From an uncultured Peptococcaceae bacterium (GTDB lineage: Bacteria; Bacillota; Peptococcia; Peptococcales; Peptococcaceae), in contig USCP01000064.1 of assembly GCA_900553245.1 (NCBI GenBank), positions 1 through 9,177 of the forward strand: 9,177 nucleotides of DNA, read 5' to 3'. Below the pieces are notes generated by a model, which was given only the letters and a program-made list of their open reading frames with translations, made no database searches and had not been told where the DNA came from. The translations under genes were made by a program, and so were the position numbers. The stretch's first letter is position 1. Each line of letters opens with the position of its first letter. Shown piece by piece: positions 5,904 to 9,177 of the stretch.

Positions 5904-6634
5904 TGGAAAACATGTCCAGACGTAAATTCCTGAAGTTGGGTGCCCTCTCCGCAGGTCTTGTGACCTTGGCTGGGTGCGCCAGTGTTAAAAAGACCCCAAT
6001 CGGCGGCGGTGAATTCGAACGCTCTGCTGACCAAGCCAAAGTTGGTAAATGGGGGATGTTCATCGATATGTCTAAAGTAGACAACCTCGATGAAATTTCA
6101 CAACTCTGCCACAAAGAACACAACGTTCCAAACGTGCCTGATAAGAGACACGAAGTAAAGTGGGTATGGGCTGAACCATTCTCTGCACTTTTCAGAGACA
6201 TTACCCACACCGGCGTAAAAGAAAAATATGCTGATACGCCATTCTTCACCAGCTGCAACCACTGCCGTAAACCGGTTTGCGTAAAGGTTTGCCCAACTCA
6301 AGCAACCTTCCAATCCGAAGATGGGATTACCTTGCAGGATATGCACCGTTGCATCGGTTGCCGTAACTGCATGGCAGCCTGCCCTTATGGCAGCCGTAGC
6401 TTCAACTTTGTTGAACCTCGCGATTATCTGAAAGAAATCAATCCTGAATACCCAACCCGTATGAAGGGTGTTGTTGAAAAGTGCGATTTCTGCTACGACA
6501 GACTCTCTAAGGGGTTACAACCTCTTTGCGCTGAACACAGCGAAGGGATTGTTGTTGGCGACTTGGATAATGAAAACTCCGAAATCTCTAAACTCATTAG
6601 AGAAAACATGACCATCGTACGTGGCTCCGGCTAG
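5903..6634 (+). CDS. dsrO: DsrO, Tat-exported Fe-S protein (ends early at TAG)
   Basis: This 243-residue extracytoplasmic ferredoxin-like protein is of the NrfC/PsrB type. A Tat signal S-R-R-K-F-L-K (5-11) is followed by a lipobox L-A-G-C with Cys25, so it is probably lipid-anchored. Twelve further cysteines fit three [4Fe-4S] clusters by the usual crossed pairing: C69 with C194/C197/C209; C118/C121/C126 with C160; C130 with C150/C153/C156. The four cysteines of a fourth NrfC-type cluster are all absent (position 213 is Ser), so the loss is coordinated. DsrO passes electrons between DsrJ and DsrP. ATG 5903 has AGGAGGTGG 8 nt upstream. The oddity is the end: TAG at 6632-6634 cuts the chain after V-R-G-S-G, and the in-frame sequence beyond it resembles the family's C-terminus (separate entry). 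The protein may be truncated, read through or naturally short. Confidence 0.9.
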   Translation: MENMSRRKFLKLGALSAGLVTLAGCASVKKTPIGGGEFERSADQAKVGKWGMFIDMSKVDNLDEISQLCHKEHNVPNVPDKRHEVKWVWAEPFSALFRDITHTGVKEKYADTPFFTSCNHCRKPVCVKVCPTQATFQSEDGITLQDMHRCIGCRNCMAACPYGSRSFNFVEPRDYLKEINPEYPTRMKGVVEKCDFCYDRLSKGLQPLCAEHSEGIVVGDLDNENSEISKLIRENMTIVRGSG

Positions 6635-6688
6635 GGTACCGAGCCATGTTGCTACTATAAAGTAAGCTTAGTTGAGGGGGAGGCGTAA
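6635..6688 (+). other. In-frame continuation of dsrO beyond TAG, resembling the family C-terminus
   Basis: After the TAG at 6632-6634 the same frame stays open for 17 codons (GTEPCCYYKVSLVEGEA) to TAA at 6686-6688. NrfC/PsrB/DsrO-type ferredoxins commonly end with a G-T-[KRE]-P-x-x-Y-Y-like stretch at this distance after the last cluster motif, and G-T-E-P-C-C-Y-Y matches it directly after the stop. The TAA lies 3 nt before the dsrP start, and the dsrP ribosome site overlaps the end of the extension, like the dsrJ/dsrO junction. A TTG or TAT/TAC codon mutated to TAG would explain it. Readthrough, pyrrolysine decoding or a sequencing error are alternatives. Confidence 0.6.
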
Positions 6689-6691
6689 ACA

Positions 6692-8005
6692 ATGATTGAA
6701 AAAACATTTGTAAAACGCAGTGGCCCTAAATTTTGGGGATGGATTCTTTTCCTCGTAGCGCTTATCGGCATTGGTTTTGCTGCGTACATGTATCAGATGG
6801 TAAACGGCTTCCAAGTAACTGGGATGAGCCGTGATATTTCCTGGGGTCTCTACATCGGTCACTTGACCTTCTTCGTAGGGGTAGCCGCAGGGGGCGTTAT
6901 GATTGTATTGCCATATTACTTCCATGATGCGAAAGCCTATGGTCGTATCACTGTAATCGGGGAATTCCTCGCTATTGCAGCAATCATCATGGCACTCCTC
7001 TTCGTTGTTGTTGACGTTGGTGTTCCTACCAAGCTCCTCAACGTATACCTTTACTGGACTCCTAAATCTATGCTCTGCTGGGACTCTGTTGTACTCCCAA
7101 CCTACTTGATTCTTAACATCATCGTTGGTTATCAAGTACTTCAAGCAGAAAACAAAGGCTTGCACTACAAGAAGTGGGTTAAAGTATTGGCAATGATTTC
7201 CGTGCCGGTTGCTTTCTCTATCCACATCGTAACTGCATTCCTCTACTCCGGTTTGCCAAGCCGTCACTACTTCTTGACCGCAGTTCTTCCTGCAAAGTTC
7301 TTGGCTAGTGCGTTCGCAACCGGTCCTGCCCTCATCATCCTCATTTGCCTCTTGCTCAAGAAGCTCACTGGGTTTGATGCTGGCGAAAAAGCTATTAAGA
7401 TGCTTTCCACCACCGCAATCTATGCGTACATCGCTACCATGATTATGATGGCTGGGGAATTCTTCACTGCATACTACTCTAACGTAGAAGCGCACAAAAT
7501 CGCGTTGACCTACCTCTTCGCAGGCTATCATGGGCACAATGAATTCGTTCCTTTGATGATGGTATTCGTGGTTTGCGTGATCGCTACTCTCGTATTGATG
7601 ATTCCTACCAAGTTCCGCTATAAGAAGTCTACCATGATTGTTGGTTGCATCACCCTCTTCTTGTCCATGTACATTGAAAAGGGCTTGACCTTCATCATCG
7701 GTGGTCTCTCCGAAAACCCATTCGGCGAAATCATCGACTACATTCCTGGTCCTATCGAAATTGCGGTAATTATTGGTGTATTCGCTATCGGTATCTTAAT
7801 CCTCAGTGTCCTTCTCAAGATGGTTGTTGTTGTTAAGTACGATAACGATGAAGCTGCTTTCGCTAACAGACCAGACCGCACCAATCTTGCTTACCGTCTC
7901 AACGAAGAAGCTGGTACCTATGTAGATACCCGCCCACAACCAGAGCCGGAAGAAGAAGAGGAAGCATCTGAAGAAGAAGCGGCACCTGCAGGCGCTGACG
8001 CGTAA
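6692..8005 (+). CDS. dsrP: DsrP, NrfD-family integral membrane subunit
   Basis: This 437-residue polytopic protein is an NrfD/PsrC-like quinone-interacting membrane subunit, here DsrP from its place after dsrO. About ten membrane segments are visible (for example 14-34, 52-76, 85-110, 131-150, 162-185, 203-222, 238-262, 286-306, 313-336 and 353-380). Acidic residues inside or beside segments, Asp108, Glu256 and Glu329, are candidates for proton or quinol handling. The family exchanges electrons between the membrane quinone pool and a partner ferredoxin, here DsrO. The ATG has GGGGGAGG (6676-6683) 8 nt upstream. The C-terminal tail after about residue 382 is cytoplasmic or peripheral. It ends in a run of about 20 residues rich in Glu, Pro and Ala (from 415), which is not part of the NrfD fold. 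Confidence 0.9.
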   Translation: MIEKTFVKRSGPKFWGWILFLVALIGIGFAAYMYQMVNGFQVTGMSRDISWGLYIGHLTFFVGVAAGGVMIVLPYYFHDAKAYGRITVIGEFLAIAAIIMALLFVVVDVGVPTKLLNVYLYWTPKSMLCWDSVVLPTYLILNIIVGYQVLQAENKGLHYKKWVKVLAMISVPVAFSIHIVTAFLYSGLPSRHYFLTAVLPAKFLASAFATGPALIILICLLLKKLTGFDAGEKAIKMLSTTAIYAYIATMIMMAGEFFTAYYSNVEAHKIALTYLFAGYHGHNEFVPLMMVFVVCVIATLVLMIPTKFRYKKSTMIVGCITLFLSMYIEKGLTFIIGGLSENPFGEIIDYIPGPIEIAVIIGVFAIGILILSVLLKMVVVVKYDNDEAAFANRPDRTNLAYRLNEEAGTYVDTRPQPEPEEEEEASEEEAAPAGADA

Positions 8006-8034
8006 CGACACCCAAAGAAAGTGAGGAAATGACA

Positions 8035-9093
8035 ATGGGATTTCTTGTTGCTGTTGCCATCATCGTTGCGATTTTGGCAATTACTTACGTTGGGGTAGCC
8101 GTTGCCGGTTTAACTAGTTTGTTTGGGATTGTACTCCCTTACTTGGCAATTGCCTGCTTTGTAGTGGGTGTCGTCTACCGCATCGTTAACTGGGCAAAGT
8201 CCCCAGTACCATTTAATATCGTAACTACCTGTGGTCAAGAAAAATCTCTTGACTTTATCAAGCAAAACAAAATCGACTGCCCAAGCACCCGTGCAGGGAT
8301 GGTTGTGCGTATGATTTTGGAAGTGACTGTATTCCGTTCCTTGTTCCGTAACACCAAGGCAGAATTAACCGAAGACGGTGACATCCGTTATCAATGGGAA
8401 AAATGGCTCTGGATTTTCGCTGTTTTATTCCACTGGGGGATGTTCATCACCTTACTCCGTCACTTCAGATTCTTTACCGTAAACGTACCTGGTTGGGTTG
8501 AAACCCTTGGCGACATCGATGGTGTCTTCATGGTTGACCTCCACCCAGTGTACCTTACCGGTGTATTGATGCTCCTCGGTCTTTTGGGCTTGTTGGGCCG
8601 TCGTTTCATTGTTAAGAAGGTGGCTTACATCTCCTTGTTGAACGATTACTTCCCACTCGCTCTCTTAATCGGGATTGCACTTACCGGGATGAACATGGCA
8701 TACCTCAATCGTGTTGACATTGAGTCTATCCGTGAATTGATGGTTGGTTTGGTAACCTTCCACCCACACATCCCTGCTGAAGGTGTAAGCGCTGTATTCT
8801 TCTTGCACCTCGCATTGGTTTGCACCCTCATGATTTACTTCCCAATGAGTAAGCTCATGCACGCTGTTGGGATCTTCATGAGCCCAACCCGTAACATGGT
8901 TAACGACAGCCGTGCAAAACACTACGAAAACCCATGGAACCCAGCTGTAGAATTCCACTATTATGAAGACTACGAAGATGAATTCCGTGAAAAGATGATC
9001 AAGGTTGGTTTGCCAGTTGATAAGACCGTCGAAGAAGCTGCTGCTGAAAGAGAAGCTAGAGATGCTGCTTTGAAGGCAGAATTGGGCTTATAA
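8035..9093 (+). CDS. dsrM: DsrM, NarI-like dihaem cytochrome b subunit
   Basis: This 352-residue membrane protein is the cytochrome b of the Dsr complex. The NarI-like core spans about residues 120-280. Four histidines match the NarI haem-ligand spacing: His133 and His143 (10 apart) and His258 and His276 (18 apart), as for His56/66 and His187/205 in E. coli NarI. About six membrane segments are visible, two of them at the N-terminus (3-28 and 30-50). The tail is charged and helical. DsrM is thought to exchange electrons with menaquinone and pass them to DsrK. I choose ATG 8035 rather than ATG 8029 because the ribosome site GTGAGG (8021-8026) would be only 2 nt from the first ATG but 8 nt from the second. 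Position is unusual: it follows dsrP, whereas dsrM usually leads the cluster. Confidence 0.9.
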   Translation: MGFLVAVAIIVAILAITYVGVAVAGLTSLFGIVLPYLAIACFVVGVVYRIVNWAKSPVPFNIVTTCGQEKSLDFIKQNKIDCPSTRAGMVVRMILEVTVFRSLFRNTKAELTEDGDIRYQWEKWLWIFAVLFHWGMFITLLRHFRFFTVNVPGWVETLGDIDGVFMVDLHPVYLTGVLMLLGLLGLLGRRFIVKKVAYISLLNDYFPLALLIGIALTGMNMAYLNRVDIESIRELMVGLVTFHPHIPAEGVSAVFFLHLALVCTLMIYFPMSKLMHAVGIFMSPTRNMVNDSRAKHYENPWNPAVEFHYYEDYEDEFREKMIKVGLPVDKTVEEAAAEREARDAALKAELGL

Positions 9094-9177
9094 TCAAAAC
9101 CTAAAAGTCGGTGCCCTCGGACCAATGTCATTAAGTTAACATATGCCATGGACAGATGAAGTAAACTCCCGGAATTG
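9094..9177. other. Non-coding end of window after dsrM; no complete terminator
   Basis: No gene with a ribosome site and no hairpin followed by a T-run is seen in these 84 bases. The last bases, AAACTCCCGG (about 9163-9172), could be the left arm of a terminator whose right arm lies beyond the window. Whether the operon ends here is not visible. Confidence 0.3.

Noticed and set aside
6668..7537. Minus-strand open frame of 289 codons opposite dsrP
   Set aside because: It is the antisense of a gene with strong codon bias. The translation is His/Cys/Glu-rich with no domain and no ribosome site.
9108..9126. Possible hairpin after dsrM as a terminator
   Set aside because: The stem is only two or three pairs and no T-run follows.
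9142..9177. Short open frame from an ATG to the window edge, starting M-P-W-T-D-E
   Set aside because: No ribosome site precedes it and only about a dozen codons are visible, so it cannot be supported.
1..9177. CRISPR array, insertion sequence, tRNA or rRNA
   Set aside because: No repeat-spacer pattern, terminal repeats with a transposase, or RNA gene pattern was seen on either strand.

Overview
The window carries one end of a dissimilatory sulfite metabolism locus: a tight same-strand operon for the DsrMKJOP membrane redox complex, preceded in the same apparent transcript by two cytochrome c maturation genes. The host is most likely an anaerobic Gram-positive-type bacterium (Firmicutes, perhaps Peptococcaceae-like). 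This rests on strong Shine-Dalgarno sites, sigma-A-like promoters, mostly TAA stops, a TTG start, System II (Ccs1/CcsA) cytochrome c assembly and a lipoprotein-type DsrO. The taxonomic call is inference. DsrAB and DsrC are not in the window, so the direction (sulfite reduction or sulfur oxidation) is not shown; reduction fits the Firmicutes-like setting better.

Layout. 1-183 (minus strand): the 5' part of an unidentified small membrane protein, cut by the window edge. 184-286: a compact divergent promoter region. 287-899: a two-gene unit of a PspC-domain membrane protein and a short CbiX-type sirohydrochlorin chelatase (8-nt overlap), closed by a good intrinsic terminator at 931-964. 965-1232: a regulatory gap with two inverted repeats, a sigma-A-like promoter (1110-1139) and a leader. 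1233-9093: eight genes in one direction with gaps of 57 nt or less: ccs1, ccsA, an RsbRD-N-domain protein with a cysteine-rich tail, dsrK, dsrJ, dsrO, dsrP, dsrM. 9094-9177: no gene or complete terminator seen.

How they work together. Ccs1 and CcsA would attach haem to the three CxxCH sites of DsrJ outside the membrane. DsrO (Tat-exported Fe-S protein), DsrJ (trihaem cytochrome) and DsrP (NrfD-like quinone-interacting membrane protein) form the outward-facing module. DsrM (dihaem cytochrome b, NarI-like) and DsrK (HdrD-like Fe-S protein) form the cytoplasmic module, thought in this family to pass electrons to the DsrC trisulfide made by DsrAB. CbiX can supply the sirohaem/corrinoid branch, and sirohaem is the DsrAB cofactor.

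The points most worth a second look are: a TAG codon in dsrO followed in frame by a 17-residue stretch that looks like the family's normal C-terminus and ends 3 nt before dsrP; the cysteine-rich tail of the RsbRD-N protein; dsrM placed last instead of first; and the apparent dedication of a cytochrome c maturation pair to this operon.
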